Source of the DNA: Lachnospiraceae bacterium
GTDB lineage: Bacteria > Bacillota > Clostridia > Lachnospirales > Lachnospiraceae
Assembly: GCA_017615545.1 (NCBI GenBank)
Contig: JAFZZY010000067.1
Location: 36,094 to 100,093 of the forward strand
Direction of reading: 5' to 3'
DNA: 64,000 nt
Of this stretch, positions 1-8,594 are shown piece after piece. The position numbers and the translations under genes were made by a program. Under the pieces are notes generated by a model. The model had not been told where the DNA came from. It did not search any database and saw only the letters and a program-made list of their open reading frames with translations. Numbering within the stretch: position 1 is the first letter of the stretch; the number at the start of each line of letters is the position of its first letter.

Positions 1-642
1 GAAGGTATCTTCGTTAAGCGTTCCAGAATGGTGCCTCTTTCCAAACTTGAGGAAGCACAGTTTAAGACCGCCCTCCTTTTGGAACTGGCTCGCAACTACA
101 ACCGTCTGGGCTGGACCATGCAGCTGCACTTCGGTGTAAAGCGCGACAACAACACCCGTATGTTCAATGCCATCGGAGCGAACACCGGTTTTGACTGCGC
201 GGATAATTGCACCAATGCTGCACAGCTTGCCGACTTCCTGAACGCTCTCGACGAGACCAACGAACTTCCGAAGACCATCCTGTACAGCCTGAACCCTGCG
301 GATAACCTCATCATCGGTTCCATCATCGGCTGCTTCCAGGAAGGACCTACCTTCGGAAAGATCCAGCAGGGCAGCGCCTGGTGGTTTAACGATCATAAGA
401 ACGGAATGCGCGAGCAGATGCTTTCCCTTGCATCTCAGGGCAACCTGGCAGGCTTCCTCGGCATGTTGACCGACTCCCGTAGCTTCCTTTCCTACACACG
501 CCACGAATACTTCCGCCGCATCCTTTGCGATGTCATCGGAACCATCGTGGAGAACGGAGAATTCCCCGCCGACATGGAACTCCTCGGAGGCATCGTGGAA
601 GACATCTCCTACTACAACGCAAAAGAATACTTCGGCTTTTGA
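1..642 (+). CDS. uxaC: Uronate isomerase, C-terminal part (5' end outside window)
   Basis: This is the last ~213 residues of glucuronate/galacturonate isomerase, a cytosolic enzyme that converts D-glucuronate to D-fructuronate (and D-galacturonate to D-tagaturonate) in uronic acid catabolism. The frame is open from base 1, so the true start lies upstream of the window. Family-typical blocks are visible: GSAWWFND, then LTDSRSFLSYTRHEYFRR, and the C-terminal NAKEYF. The product fits an organism that uses pectin- or xylan-derived uronates. A strong hairpin terminator follows 20 bases after the stop codon. No other pathway genes are visible because the rest of the locus lies outside the window. 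Confidence 0.93.
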   Translation, partial: EGIFVKRSRMVPLSKLEEAQFKTALLLELARNYNRLGWTMQLHFGVKRDNNTRMFNAIGANTGFDCADNCTNAAQLADFLNALDETNELPKTILYSLNPADNLIIGSIIGCFQEGPTFGKIQQGSAWWFNDHKNGMREQMLSLASQGNLAGFLGMLTDSRSFLSYTRHEYFRRILCDVIGTIVENGEFPADMELLGGIVEDISYYNAKEYFGF

Positions 643-662
643 TGACCGAATGCATGCATAAC

Positions 663-696
663 AACGGGGCTGCCCAAAGGCAGCCCCGTTTCTTTT
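663..696. terminator. Bidirectional intrinsic terminator between uxaC and the HD-GYP gene
   Basis: A perfect 12-bp stem (AACGGGGCTGCC at 663-674, GGCAGCCCCGTT at 679-690) has a CAAA loop and is followed by TCTTTT. The genes on both sides converge on it. The last bases overlap the stop codon of the minus-strand gene. Confidence 0.9.
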
Positions 697-2425
697 ATTG
701 ATTCTCTTCAAATTCACGTTTGTAATATGCTTCGAGTTTCGGCCGGGCGGCGACGTAAAACGGTTCGAGTTTCTTATCGAACTGGGTCCCCATGCCCTCC
801 ATGATGATGCGGTCGGCATCCTCGAAACTCATGCCCTCTTTATAGTAGCGTTTGCTTACGAGCGCGTCGTAAACGTCGGCAATAGCCATGATACGGGCTT
901 CGAGCGGGATCTCCTCGCCCTTCAGGCCTTCGGGATAGCCGGTGCCGTCCATGTGCTCATGGTGATAGTGGGCGACATTTTCCGCGATGGTCGCAAACTC
1001 CGGATCGCCGAGATCTGCCAGCAGTTCATGCAGGATCTTCGCGCCCGCGGCGGAATGCTCACGCATCTTTGCCAGTTCCTCCGGCGTAAAGTTGCCGGGC
1101 TTTCGCAAGATCGCATCGTCGATCGTGATCTTTCCGATATCGTGCATTGGAGCCGCCTTGATCATGTCGCGGGCGAACTCGTAGGTCAGGTTCAGGGTCG
1201 GATCTTTGCGCATCTCACCGATCAGCAGACGAACGCCCTGACTGGTACGCTTGATGTGGCCGCCTGTCGAACTGTCGCGACCTTCGACCATTTCCGCCAT
1301 GCCCAGGACGAATTTGTCATGCATCTCGACCAGGTGGCGGGTCTTCTTTTCGACCTCTTCTTCCAGTGTGTTATTGTAATCCTCGATCAGTCGCAGGTAC
1401 TGCTGCTCGCGCGTTTCGTCCGTGATCGAGAAACTGTAGCCGCGGCAGACCCGCCCATCCATGATCTCGTCTGCACGGAAGCGGAAAATGCGCCCCTCGT
1501 GGTCGTACATGTGCTCCACGATATCGGCCGATTCCTCGACCTCGTCCATCCAGTCGTCCAGCACCTTCGCCATCTCTGCCCTCTTATCGGCATCCCGGCT
1601 GACGTAGTTATTCGTCATGCGAAGCGGCTCATCGATGATGGAACCGTCGAGTTCCGGGAAGAACTGGATCGCAGTCTTATTACATCCCAGGAAACGACGC
1701 TTGCGATCAAAGGAAAGAACGGCAACATCGCCGCGCTTCAGCGACACATCGATGACCGTGTCATTCACGTCATACAACACGAGGCGGTCAGCAATGATCA
1801 GGAAAACGATCTGCCCGAAAACGTAGCCGAGCGGCATCAATTCGACACCGAGAGAGGCCTTCCTGTCCAGATAATATGAGACCATGCAGATCGCTACCAT
1901 CGAGAACAACATGAGCGTCGTTTTACGCGAGACTTCCGCTCTTCGATGATAACCCTGGAAGATGCCGACCATACTGAGCACCATCAGGAATACGATCCAG
2001 ATGACGAACAGCGTGTGTCCGTAAGCATATTCTTTTTGGAGGAACGAACGCCCGTTTTCCTGCACGAAGGTGACCGTCTTGTAATACATCGGAAAATGTC
2101 CGATCGTCAGCACCAACAGATAGAACAGGATCGAGCCCACCAAAAGGATCGACCGATAGAGTTTCGTCAGACGGAACTTGCACAACTGGATGATACTCAG
2201 CACCATCGCCAGCGTGCAAAAGCAACCGCCCGAATATGACAGCTTCAGGCCGATCAGCGCGCCCTCTTTCGTTTCTGCCCATGCCTGTTGCAGGTAGCCG
2301 AAACAAGCTACCGGAATGATGCAAAACAGGATGGTGAAATAAACACTGTACCTTCGGTTCCACTTAAAAATGTAACAAAATGTAAGCAGGACCGAAAGGA
2401 TAAATAAAGTCAGATAGAATTGCAT
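695..2425 (-). CDS. Membrane-anchored HD-GYP domain phosphodiesterase
   Basis: Predicted cyclic-di-GMP phosphodiesterase (HD-GYP family), 576 residues. The N-terminal ~230 residues hold about seven hydrophobic segments, like a 7TM sensor. A PAS-like linker follows, then the HD-GYP domain from about residue 385. The metal-binding HDIGK motif and the family signature HMDGTGYPEGLKGEEIP are both intact, so activity is likely. A longer TTG start at 2452 is possible, but it has no ribosome binding site. The ATG at 2425 is preceded by AAAGG and leads straight into the first membrane segment, so I prefer it. It lies just after the GH18 gene on the same strand and probably shares its promoter. The signal sensed by the membrane part is unknown. 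Confidence 0.85.
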   Translation of the reverse strand: MQFYLTLFILSVLLTFCYIFKWNRRYSVYFTILFCIIPVACFGYLQQAWAETKEGALIGLKLSYSGGCFCTLAMVLSIIQLCKFRLTKLYRSILLVGSILFYLLVLTIGHFPMYYKTVTFVQENGRSFLQKEYAYGHTLFVIWIVFLMVLSMVGIFQGYHRRAEVSRKTTLMLFSMVAICMVSYYLDRKASLGVELMPLGYVFGQIVFLIIADRLVLYDVNDTVIDVSLKRGDVAVLSFDRKRRFLGCNKTAIQFFPELDGSIIDEPLRMTNNYVSRDADKRAEMAKVLDDWMDEVEESADIVEHMYDHEGRIFRFRADEIMDGRVCRGYSFSITDETREQQYLRLIEDYNNTLEEEVEKKTRHLVEMHDKFVLGMAEMVEGRDSSTGGHIKRTSQGVRLLIGEMRKDPTLNLTYEFARDMIKAAPMHDIGKITIDDAILRKPGNFTPEELAKMREHSAAGAKILHELLADLGDPEFATIAENVAHYHHEHMDGTGYPEGLKGEEIPLEARIMAIADVYDALVSKRYYKEGMSFEDADRIIMEGMGTQFDKKLEPFYVAARPKLEAYYKREFEENQ

Positions 2426-2477
2426 AAGCGTAAACCTTTTGCTCAAAAGCAAGGGGGACCAGGTTAATAGCTATCGT

Positions 2478-4427
2478 TTATCGGCCGTAAGCCTTGCGGA
2501 TCGTGTTCCAGAGCGACTCGTTCTCCAGGCCGAGCTTCCAGCAGGCGACACCCGCCAGCTGCTTACTCTTCATGAAGGAAAGTCGCGGTTCCATGGACTT
2601 CTCGTCCTCGATCCATAGTTTATAGTAGAAGCCTTCGCTTTCATACTCTACGTAGTTTTGTTTCTCTGCTTCCTGCCATTTGACTTTCGAAGCCAGAGAA
2701 TTCTCTTCCAGCAGCGTCTGCACTGCCGGCGCGCCGAGAGCCGAACTGCTCAGCGCATATGCGCCGATCGGCGAGGTGGGATCCTCGATGATCTTTGCGT
2801 TCTCCGCCGCCTGATCTTTCGGCGTCATCTTCCACAGACGCGTATAGAACGGCACGGCGTTGATCACTTTCTCTGCCGGAACCTGCTTCAGGGTGTTTTC
2901 GATGCCGGCGATCACAAACGAGAGCGACGCGGTCGAGCCGGGATCGCTGCCACCGTAGTGCTCGTCATAGCCCATGATGATCACGTAATCCACACACTCC
3001 GCCTGGCGGTCGCGATGGTAAAACTCGTTGTACGACATGGGCACGTAGTTATCCACGGAGAGCGTCAGGCCCTTCTTCCTGCACTCGATGGAAAGTTCAC
3101 GTACAAATTGTATAAAATGAATGCCGCAGGCCTTGCTCAATCCGCCCAGACCTGTGCTGTTCGACTCAAAATCGATGTTGATGCCATCCATGCCGGTGCG
3201 CTCCGCCTCCGACATCAGCGACGCGATCAATGTCGCCCGCGCCGCACGATCCGACAGCAGTTTCAGGTTGTCGACCGTCTTGTTGAAATTATCGACCAGG
3301 CCCCACACCTTGATGCCGCGCTCGTGCGCTGCCTCTACGTAGGTCGGGTCGCCGAAGCTGGTGATCATTCCGCCTTCCGTGGCCAATGAAAACCAGGTCG
3401 GGGATACGACATTGACCCCGGGAGTCTTCTCGATCGCATTGATGAACCGCTCCGTCTGGTTCTTCGCACTACCCTCAAAAATCTGGTGCCATACCATGCA
3501 GACCGGCTCGGAAAGCCCGTTGCCGCTGTATGCAGAAACCTTCTTCGCAGTCAGGGCAACCGCCTCTCCCGCAGTATCCAGTGCGGTCGATTTTACATAT
3601 CCGGTATAGCCCTTCTCGGTAAACACGTGACTGAACGTGCCCTGCTCACCAAGTACATAAACGCTCTCCCCTGTCGTCAGATCTTCCAGGATCGCGCCTT
3701 TGTTATTTGCATCGTCACGCAGCGCCGAGCCCTTCTTCACGGTCGCCTGCTTATAGTTCTTCTGTGCATCGGTCCGGACCCAAATGCGTTCCGGCCCTTC
3801 CAGCACGTCGATGTCGATCGGAGACCACTCCTTCACGATCTCGACATCCGCGTAGACCGCTCCGTCCACAGATACGAAATACTTTCCGTCTGCATCCTGC
3901 ACCGACAGCGTCCCCTCCCCCGTCTTCTTCGCTTCCACGATCGGGTAGGACTTCACCTCTGTCTCTGTTGCATACAGGATCATATTCACGGAAGTGTCAT
4001 GATAATAGTGCGAGTCCGTCTCCGCAAACAACGTGATCGGAATGTATACGCTGTTTGTGCTGCGCATGCCTCTCTGTTCGACCAGTTCGGTATCCAGGAT
4101 CACGGGAATGCCCTGCGCCGTCCGGAAATACTCCTCCGGATCGATATGCTTCTTATTCGGACCGAACATCACAGCCACCAGATAGAGCATGGCTCCGACC
4201 AAAAGCACGCCGAAGACCGCAAGTCCGATGACTGCCTTTTTCGAGATCGTGGTCGGCTCGGGAATGGACGATGCGGCCTCCTGCCGTAGCTCGTTCTCCG
4301 CCTGCGCAACGATCCCTTCCGTATCGATCTCGGCTGCATTATTATCGGCGCTTTCGGCGCCCTCTTCTATATTTCGGATCACGACGTTCTTCTCGTCCTG
4401 ATCCTGCGGATCCGTATTCCTTGGCAT
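2478..4427 (-). CDS. Membrane-anchored GH18 glycosidase with SH3 domain
   Basis: A 649-residue single-pass membrane protein with a family 18 glycoside hydrolase domain, related to YaaH/SleL-type peptidoglycan or chitin-active enzymes. An acidic cytoplasmic N-terminus (~60 residues) leads into one transmembrane segment (about 63-90). An SH3-like wall-binding module follows (~225-285), then the GH18 barrel (~310-645). The catalytic signature is present as DGINIDFE, ending in the acid/base glutamate, with YVIIMGYDEHYGG downstream. The active domain should face the cell wall. The start is supported by GGAGGTGG before the ATG and by a good promoter upstream. The HD-GYP gene follows after ~50 bases, so wall remodelling and c-di-GMP turnover may be co-expressed. 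The exact substrate cannot be read from sequence. Confidence 0.85.
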   Translation of the reverse strand: MPRNTDPQDQDEKNVVIRNIEEGAESADNNAAEIDTEGIVAQAENELRQEAASSIPEPTTISKKAVIGLAVFGVLLVGAMLYLVAVMFGPNKKHIDPEEYFRTAQGIPVILDTELVEQRGMRSTNSVYIPITLFAETDSHYYHDTSVNMILYATETEVKSYPIVEAKKTGEGTLSVQDADGKYFVSVDGAVYADVEIVKEWSPIDIDVLEGPERIWVRTDAQKNYKQATVKKGSALRDDANNKGAILEDLTTGESVYVLGEQGTFSHVFTEKGYTGYVKSTALDTAGEAVALTAKKVSAYSGNGLSEPVCMVWHQIFEGSAKNQTERFINAIEKTPGVNVVSPTWFSLATEGGMITSFGDPTYVEAAHERGIKVWGLVDNFNKTVDNLKLLSDRAARATLIASLMSEAERTGMDGINIDFESNSTGLGGLSKACGIHFIQFVRELSIECRKKGLTLSVDNYVPMSYNEFYHRDRQAECVDYVIIMGYDEHYGGSDPGSTASLSFVIAGIENTLKQVPAEKVINAVPFYTRLWKMTPKDQAAENAKIIEDPTSPIGAYALSSSALGAPAVQTLLEENSLASKVKWQEAEKQNYVEYESEGFYYKLWIEDEKSMEPRLSFMKSKQLAGVACWKLGLENESLWNTIRKAYGR

Positions 4428-4468
4428 GCTGCCACCTCCGGATAAAATGATAATGGAACTCCGTAATC

Positions 4469-4497
4469 ATTATATCGAAATGCGACTGAAAAGTAAA
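4469..4497 (-). promoter_or_regulatory. Sigma-A-type promoter of the GH18/HD-GYP operon
   Basis: On the minus strand: -35 TTTACT (4497-4492), 17-base spacer, -10 TATAAT (4474-4469), about 40 bases before the GH18 start codon. Confidence 0.75.
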
Positions 4498-4616
4498 TAT
4501 CGAGCCGCCCGGTTTACACATCCGTTCTTCTGTATGCCCGCCCCGAATCAGAACGATCGCCCATGGTATGCATTTGCTCGGCACGCTCGCTCTGCCCTCC
4601 CATAACTGTCCGAACC

Positions 4617-4850
4617 TCACGGTTTCGGGTTTCTTACAAAATCAAAATGAACTTCTTCGATCTCTCCGCTGGTCTCATCGATCACGTAGTCCCGCATAAT
4701 GTTATATGTCCCCTTCGACTCACTGATGCGGTGTGCGCGCACGATCGCCTCCGGGCCGGAAGCGCGTCCGTTCAACTCCAGACCGATCCCCCTGGCCTGC
4801 ATTTCCTTCAGTTCCCTCAAGATCTCTCGATATGCCATACGTTGTACCAT
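4617..4850 (-). CDS. Small conserved-looking protein of unknown function
   Basis: A 77-residue ORF whose product I do not recognise. It begins with an amphipathic helix-like stretch (YREILRELKEMQ) and continues with a mixed segment ending in HFDFVRNPKP. No membrane segment or cysteine motif is visible. A GTG start at 4862 is possible, but the ATG at 4850 is directly preceded by the purine-rich GAGGGGAGAG, a plausible ribosome binding site, so I start there. It lies between the kinase gene and the GH18 operon on the same strand. Codon use resembles neighbouring real genes, and the ORF fills an otherwise empty gap. Function unknown. Confidence 0.55.
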   Translation of the reverse strand: MVQRMAYREILRELKEMQARGIGLELNGRASGPEAIVRAHRISESKGTYNIMRDYVIDETSGEIEEVHFDFVRNPKP

Positions 4851-4992
4851 CTCTCCCCTCACTTTGCGGACTGCTTCGTCCGCCCACTTCTCCTTCTTTT
4901 ACACTTTAATAAAACCCCCTGTGCCTTCGCGGCAGACGGATGGGTACTTTTAGCATGAACGTGATATATCATTTACCCGCCTGCCCGCGAAC

Positions 4993-6363
4993 TCACCGGG
5001 TCATGCCGGTCACAAGTCTCTCCCCGTACAAATTTTCTTCACGAGACTCCCTTAAGATCATGGCGCAGACATCCGATGCAAAACTCTCTGTCTCGGGCAA
5101 TGCATTATACGGATCCGGTATGTAAGGCACGCGAAGACATCGTTTCGCCTCCGCTTCGGTCAGTTGTGCCCGAATGCTCCGAAACCGTGCCGCGTCGCCA
5201 AAATTAAACAGAAAGGCCGTGCTGTCGGGAAGCATCGCCGCAGCCGTCCGAAATGGTCCTCGCTGCCAATGCCCCGTATCCGCCAGCAAGATCTGCCGGT
5301 CGGTACGTTCGCACATTCTGCGCACGCTGTTCGGAGAGGCCACGCCGTAATCCGTCACCTGCAGGGTACATTCGCCCCTGTTCCCCACAGGGCAACAGCT
5401 TCTCCTTCGGCGAAATACTTCGTTCAGTGCGAGCACCACATGCGATACACCGCATCCGGCGCTGACGCCACAGATGCCGAGGCGAATGATGCCCGAGGCT
5501 CTCTGTCGTGTTTCCCCTGTCGACCGTCCGCTGTCCCCATTCTCCTGCTTCAGGATGATGAGCACCTGCTCGAGCATGTACTTCAGCATCTTTGCATCGG
5601 AACAGCGCAGAAGCGGCGTCGGGTACAGCAGGCGGCAAATGATCTCCGCGAGCATCTCCCCTGCATGTCGCTCACGCACGGTCCGGCAAATCTCCTCAAA
5701 GCAAGTTCCCAGCGCCATCGGCGAGCCCATGTCCGCCGTCATCCCCGTCAGCATATAGTACAAAAGCATCCCGACGGAGTACAGATCGGCGCCCGCATCC
5801 AGCCGCCCCGGCCGATAGATCTCGGGAGCGGCAAAATCCGCCGTTCCGAACCGCTCCGGTGCCGTGGAAGTCACGGACATGGGAAATGAACTCCCGAAAT
5901 CCACCAGAAACAGGCGGCCGTGCTCATTGACCAGGATGTTTTGCGGTTGCAGGTCCAAATGCAGCACCGGCTCGGGAAGCCCGTGCAGATAGGCCAGGAT
6001 CTCGCACAGTTGCATGGCGTACGAGATCGCCGTCTCCGGCGGAAGCCCGCCCGCGGTCGCGGTCGACAACGGGATCCCTGGCACGAAGGCCATGACCAGA
6101 CCGAAACCACAGCCGTAGGGCGGCCGTAGACGGATCGGCACCAGACCGTAAAACGCCGGGATCCCCGGGTGGTACAGGCCCTCCAGGATCTCCGCCTCAT
6201 GGATCGCAGCGGCGCGATCCTCTTCCGCAAAAAACTTCACGGCACGGAGTTCACGGTCCGTGCGACTGCGCACTAAAAGCACGCTCCCCCTCGCTCCCAG
6301 ACCCATGATCCGCAACGTCTCATACTCATCGAAAAAGTTCCAATCACCTGCCGACATGTCCAA
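4993..6363 (-). CDS. Hanks-type Ser/Thr kinase fused to a degenerate MinD/ParA-like domain
   Basis: A 456-residue soluble protein. Residues ~12-270 form a eukaryote-like kinase domain with glycine loop GLGARGSV, ATP-binding lysine in AVKFF, catalytic loop HLDLQPQN, DFGSS and an APE motif. The usual lysine in the catalytic loop (DLKPEN) is glutamine here, which may lower activity. There is no transmembrane or PASTA region, so this is not the standard PrkC. Residues ~290-440 hold GICGVSAGCGVSHV, which resembles the P-loop of MinD/ParA/CpaE-type ATPases but lacks the lysine. This part may therefore be a non-hydrolysing protein-interaction domain. The start is uncertain: TTG at 6363 is 11 bases from GGAG, and ATG at 6357 is the alternative. 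Target unknown. Confidence 0.75.
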   Translation of the reverse strand: MDMSAGDWNFFDEYETLRIMGLGARGSVLLVRSRTDRELRAVKFFAEEDRAAAIHEAEILEGLYHPGIPAFYGLVPIRLRPPYGCGFGLVMAFVPGIPLSTATAGGLPPETAISYAMQLCEILAYLHGLPEPVLHLDLQPQNILVNEHGRLFLVDFGSSFPMSVTSTAPERFGTADFAAPEIYRPGRLDAGADLYSVGMLLYYMLTGMTADMGSPMALGTCFEEICRTVRERHAGEMLAEIICRLLYPTPLLRCSDAKMLKYMLEQVLIILKQENGDSGRSTGETRQRASGIIRLGICGVSAGCGVSHVVLALNEVFRRRRSCCPVGNRGECTLQVTDYGVASPNSVRRMCERTDRQILLADTGHWQRGPFRTAAAMLPDSTAFLFNFGDAARFRSIRAQLTEAEAKRCLRVPYIPDPYNALPETESFASDVCAMILRESREENLYGERLVTGMTR

Positions 6364-6404
6364 TTAAGTCACTTCTCCTTTCTTCTCATATTCGGGTTGA
6401 GCAA

Positions 6405-6433
6405 ACTATACCACAGCGTGTTTTTTAGGTCAA
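6405..6433 (-). promoter_or_regulatory. Promoter of the kinase gene
   Basis: Minus strand: -35 TTGACC (6433-6428), 17-base spacer, -10 TATAGT (6410-6405). It is divergent from the mecA promoter. Confidence 0.75.
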
Positions 6434-6563
6434 GAAAATTTCTAAATGTTTCCAAATTTAGATATTGTGCCAGATAAATACACAATTTCTGCGACTCACT
6501 TCACCCTTTGTCGGGCGGCATTTTCCACATCCTGACAAATAAGAAAAACGTAAGATTTAGCCC

Positions 6564-6592
6564 TTTACTTTTTGTCCTCCATCCACTATAAT
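6564..6592 (+). promoter_or_regulatory. Promoter of the MecA-like gene
   Basis: -35 TTTACT (6564-6569), 17-base spacer, perfect -10 TATAAT (6587-6592). The transcript would start near 6599, giving a leader of ~80 bases. The rest of the ~310-base gap to the kinase gene is AT-rich with nothing else I recognise. Confidence 0.8.
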
Positions 6593-6631
6593 AGACAAAA
6601 CGAGGAAGTCCCCTTCCCCGCCACATTTTTG

Positions 6632-6681
6632 AAAGGAGGATGCTTGCGTTACCGCAGATAACGCGAGCCATGGACATATGA
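6632..6681 (+). promoter_or_regulatory. Unusual translation start region: distant SD, hairpin and 13-codon overlapping leader ORF
   Basis: The Shine-Dalgarno AAAGGAGG (6632-6639) lies 38 bases before the mecA ATG (6678). Between them is a 9-bp hairpin (6643-6651 with 6659-6667, one G-T pair, 7-base loop). Folding it would shorten the effective spacing to ~13 bases. An ATG abutting the SD (6640) opens a 13-codon ORF whose TGA (6679-6681) overlaps the mecA ATG as ATGA. No in-frame start for mecA exists closer to the SD. Confidence 0.6.
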
Positions 6682-7775
6682 AGTTTAACCGTGAGAACGA
6701 TAACAGCCTGTCTGTCAGCATTTCCAAAAACGAACTTCACGCATTGGGTATCCGGCTCGAAGATCTGAAGTACGGAAACGCTGCAACTGCCTCTTTTATC
6801 CGCGAGATCCTGTTCCGCGCGCGCATCGAGCTCGATTTTGAACCGCTCGATCACGGCATCCGCACCGAGATCATCCCGAAGGCAGACGGAGGTGTAGAAC
6901 TCATCTATACATTTGCCGAGGAATTCGAAGAAACGGATCCCCGCTACGCGACCTTCTCACCGTTTATCCAGGAACAGGCTTTTAAAGATTATGATAGCGA
7001 AGACGACGATCTCGTCTCCTTCCAGGAGGAAGAGGAAGAAGAGTTCGATGAGATCCCCGAACCGGAAGACAGCACCGACCTGAATGAGGTCCGGAAGGCT
7101 GAACTGTTCGACGAAGCTGAACCGGAACCCACACAAATGGAGGAATTTCTCCGTCAGTTGAAGGAGAACGGCGAGGCGACCGCTTCCTTCTCGATCTTCG
7201 TTGACGGCGCCGATATTTCTAAGGATGCAAATGCATCCCAGTCGTTTGACCGCTTTATGAACTACCTGGTGAAAGGTTCCGCCGGCCACGAGTTTTTCGT
7301 TCCGTTTAAGAACCTGATCGCGAAACTCCGCGAGAGTTCAGGCACCATCCCGGCAACTGCGCAGGAGGATAAAAAGGCTGCCCCTGCCGAGCCGAATAAA
7401 GGCCGCGCGTCCCATGGAACGCGTACGAAAACCGGTAAGACTGCACAGTCTCCCGAGCCTCCGCTTACGCAGGACATGCTCTTCGTCTTCCGTTTTGACT
7501 CGTTCAATGACGCCTGCCGCGCAGCTGTCTGCGCAGGTCCGTATTTCGGCGAGAACGCCCTGTATAAATCTCCGTCTCCGGAGAATGCCTACTATCTCCT
7601 GATGCACACGGTCGGCGCGACTGCACATGCAGTGAATTCCACCTGCAGCATCTTCCAGGAGTTCGGCAAGATCGTCAGCCGGGATAACCTCTTCTTTGAA
7701 TCTCACGCGAAAGAGCATTTTGAATGCCTGATCGCAAGCGACGCCATTCTCCACCTCTGTGAGATCGGCGGTTGA
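6678..7775 (+). CDS. mecA: MecA-like adaptor protein
   Basis: A 365-residue member of the MecA family, adaptors that deliver substrates to the ClpC/ClpP protease. The N-terminal ~85 residues match the MecA substrate-binding domain (start MKFNRENDNSLSVSISKNE, then GIRLEDLKYG and ELDFEPLDHGIRTEII). The C-terminal ~120 residues (from about 245) match the domain that docks on ClpC, including DMLFVFRFDSFNDACRAA. Typical MecA proteins are ~220-240 residues. Here a long acidic middle (~95-230, rich in E and D) is inserted, with further unfamiliar sequence. It is a single-gene unit with its own promoter and terminator. Translation initiation is unusual (see the leader feature), suggesting post-transcriptional control. 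The substrate is not predictable. Confidence 0.8.
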   Translation: MKFNRENDNSLSVSISKNELHALGIRLEDLKYGNAATASFIREILFRARIELDFEPLDHGIRTEIIPKADGGVELIYTFAEEFEETDPRYATFSPFIQEQAFKDYDSEDDDLVSFQEEEEEEFDEIPEPEDSTDLNEVRKAELFDEAEPEPTQMEEFLRQLKENGEATASFSIFVDGADISKDANASQSFDRFMNYLVKGSAGHEFFVPFKNLIAKLRESSGTIPATAQEDKKAAPAEPNKGRASHGTRTKTGKTAQSPEPPLTQDMLFVFRFDSFNDACRAAVCAGPYFGENALYKSPSPENAYYLLMHTVGATAHAVNSTCSIFQEFGKIVSRDNLFFESHAKEHFECLIASDAILHLCEIGG

Positions 7776-7802
7776 TCGGATTTAATACCCCCCTTATAAT
7801 AC

Positions 7803-7841
7803 AAAGGCCGCCGGCGGGATGCTTCCCGTCGGCGGCTTTTT
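7803..7841. terminator. Terminator after mecA, shared with the convergent DUF1836 gene
   Basis: A 13-bp stem with one G-T pair (7807-7819 with 7824-7836) and a four-base loop, followed by TTTTT on the plus strand and preceded by AAA, so it can also serve the minus strand. Confidence 0.85.
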
Positions 7842-7871
7842 ATACTTCAGACTTCTCAGTCCGGTCGATAT

Positions 7872-8558
7872 TTACTGTTGTCCTTCCGGAGCCTTCTTCG
7901 CTCCGCTGTCTTTCGCCTTTTTGGCTTCCTTCTTCGCTTCCTGCTGACGCTTCTCTTCGATCTCCTCCTGCACCTTCAGGCGGTCCAGAAGCATCTCGAT
8001 AACGGTCTTCTTCAGGTAAGCGTCAAAACCGAGCACGCAGATATACGAAAGCACCTGCAGATACTCTTTTTCGTCCTTCGGAAGTTCCAGAGAGTCAAAC
8101 GCCTCGGTCGAAAGATCGAAGGCATACTCGAAGGTCTCCGAAGAGTTTTTGTGCTGCTGACGACACATACGGTAGATCGAGTTGTAGATCTCCTCCATGG
8201 ACAGATCCTCAGACTTACCGCCGAAGTACCGGTCGGTCATCGGCTTCAACAGGATCCGGGTATCATTGATCGAAAGCAGACTCTTCAAATAGTAGACCAA
8301 CGTCAGGATATACATATGATCGTTGGTGTATTTCTTCTTCTCCGGTGACGGAAAAAGATCATTTTTTGCATAGTTATTGATCATGGTCTTCGTCAGGATC
8401 TTGTCTTCTTCATTCCGCTTGGAATTCTTCATATGACTGTCCATGAAGGTCGTAACCTGATCCATATACAGATCGATCTTCGGGAACATACCGGGCTTGA
8501 TAAAGTCCAGCATATCGATCCGCTCTTCGACCTCTTTCAGGAATTTCTCTTTTTCCAT
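7872..8558 (-). CDS. DUF1836 domain protein
   Basis: A 228-residue soluble protein matching the DUF1836 family of Clostridia and Bacilli, whose function is unproven. The diagnostic region near the N-terminus includes PGMFPKIDLYMDQVTTFM, followed by a helical core (DHMYILTLVYYLKSLLSI). This resembles a winged-helix or MerR-like fold, so a DNA-binding role has been suggested for the family. The C-terminal ~30 residues are a low-complexity Lys/Ala/Glu tail. A GTG at 8579 would add seven residues, but the ATG at 8558 follows AAGAGGTG at good spacing. It is the last gene of the secA-prfB-glmM run and is probably co-transcribed with glmM (gap ~36 bases). Confidence 0.8.
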   Translation of the reverse strand: MEKEKFLKEVEERIDMLDFIKPGMFPKIDLYMDQVTTFMDSHMKNSKRNEEDKILTKTMINNYAKNDLFPSPEKKKYTNDHMYILTLVYYLKSLLSINDTRILLKPMTDRYFGGKSEDLSMEEIYNSIYRMCRQQHKNSSETFEYAFDLSTEAFDSLELPKDEKEYLQVLSYICVLGFDAYLKKTVIEMLLDRLKVQEEIEEKRQQEAKKEAKKAKDSGAKKAPEGQQ

Positions 8559-8594
8559 AAAGCACCTCTTAAGTACCACAGCCTTTCGGCCGAT

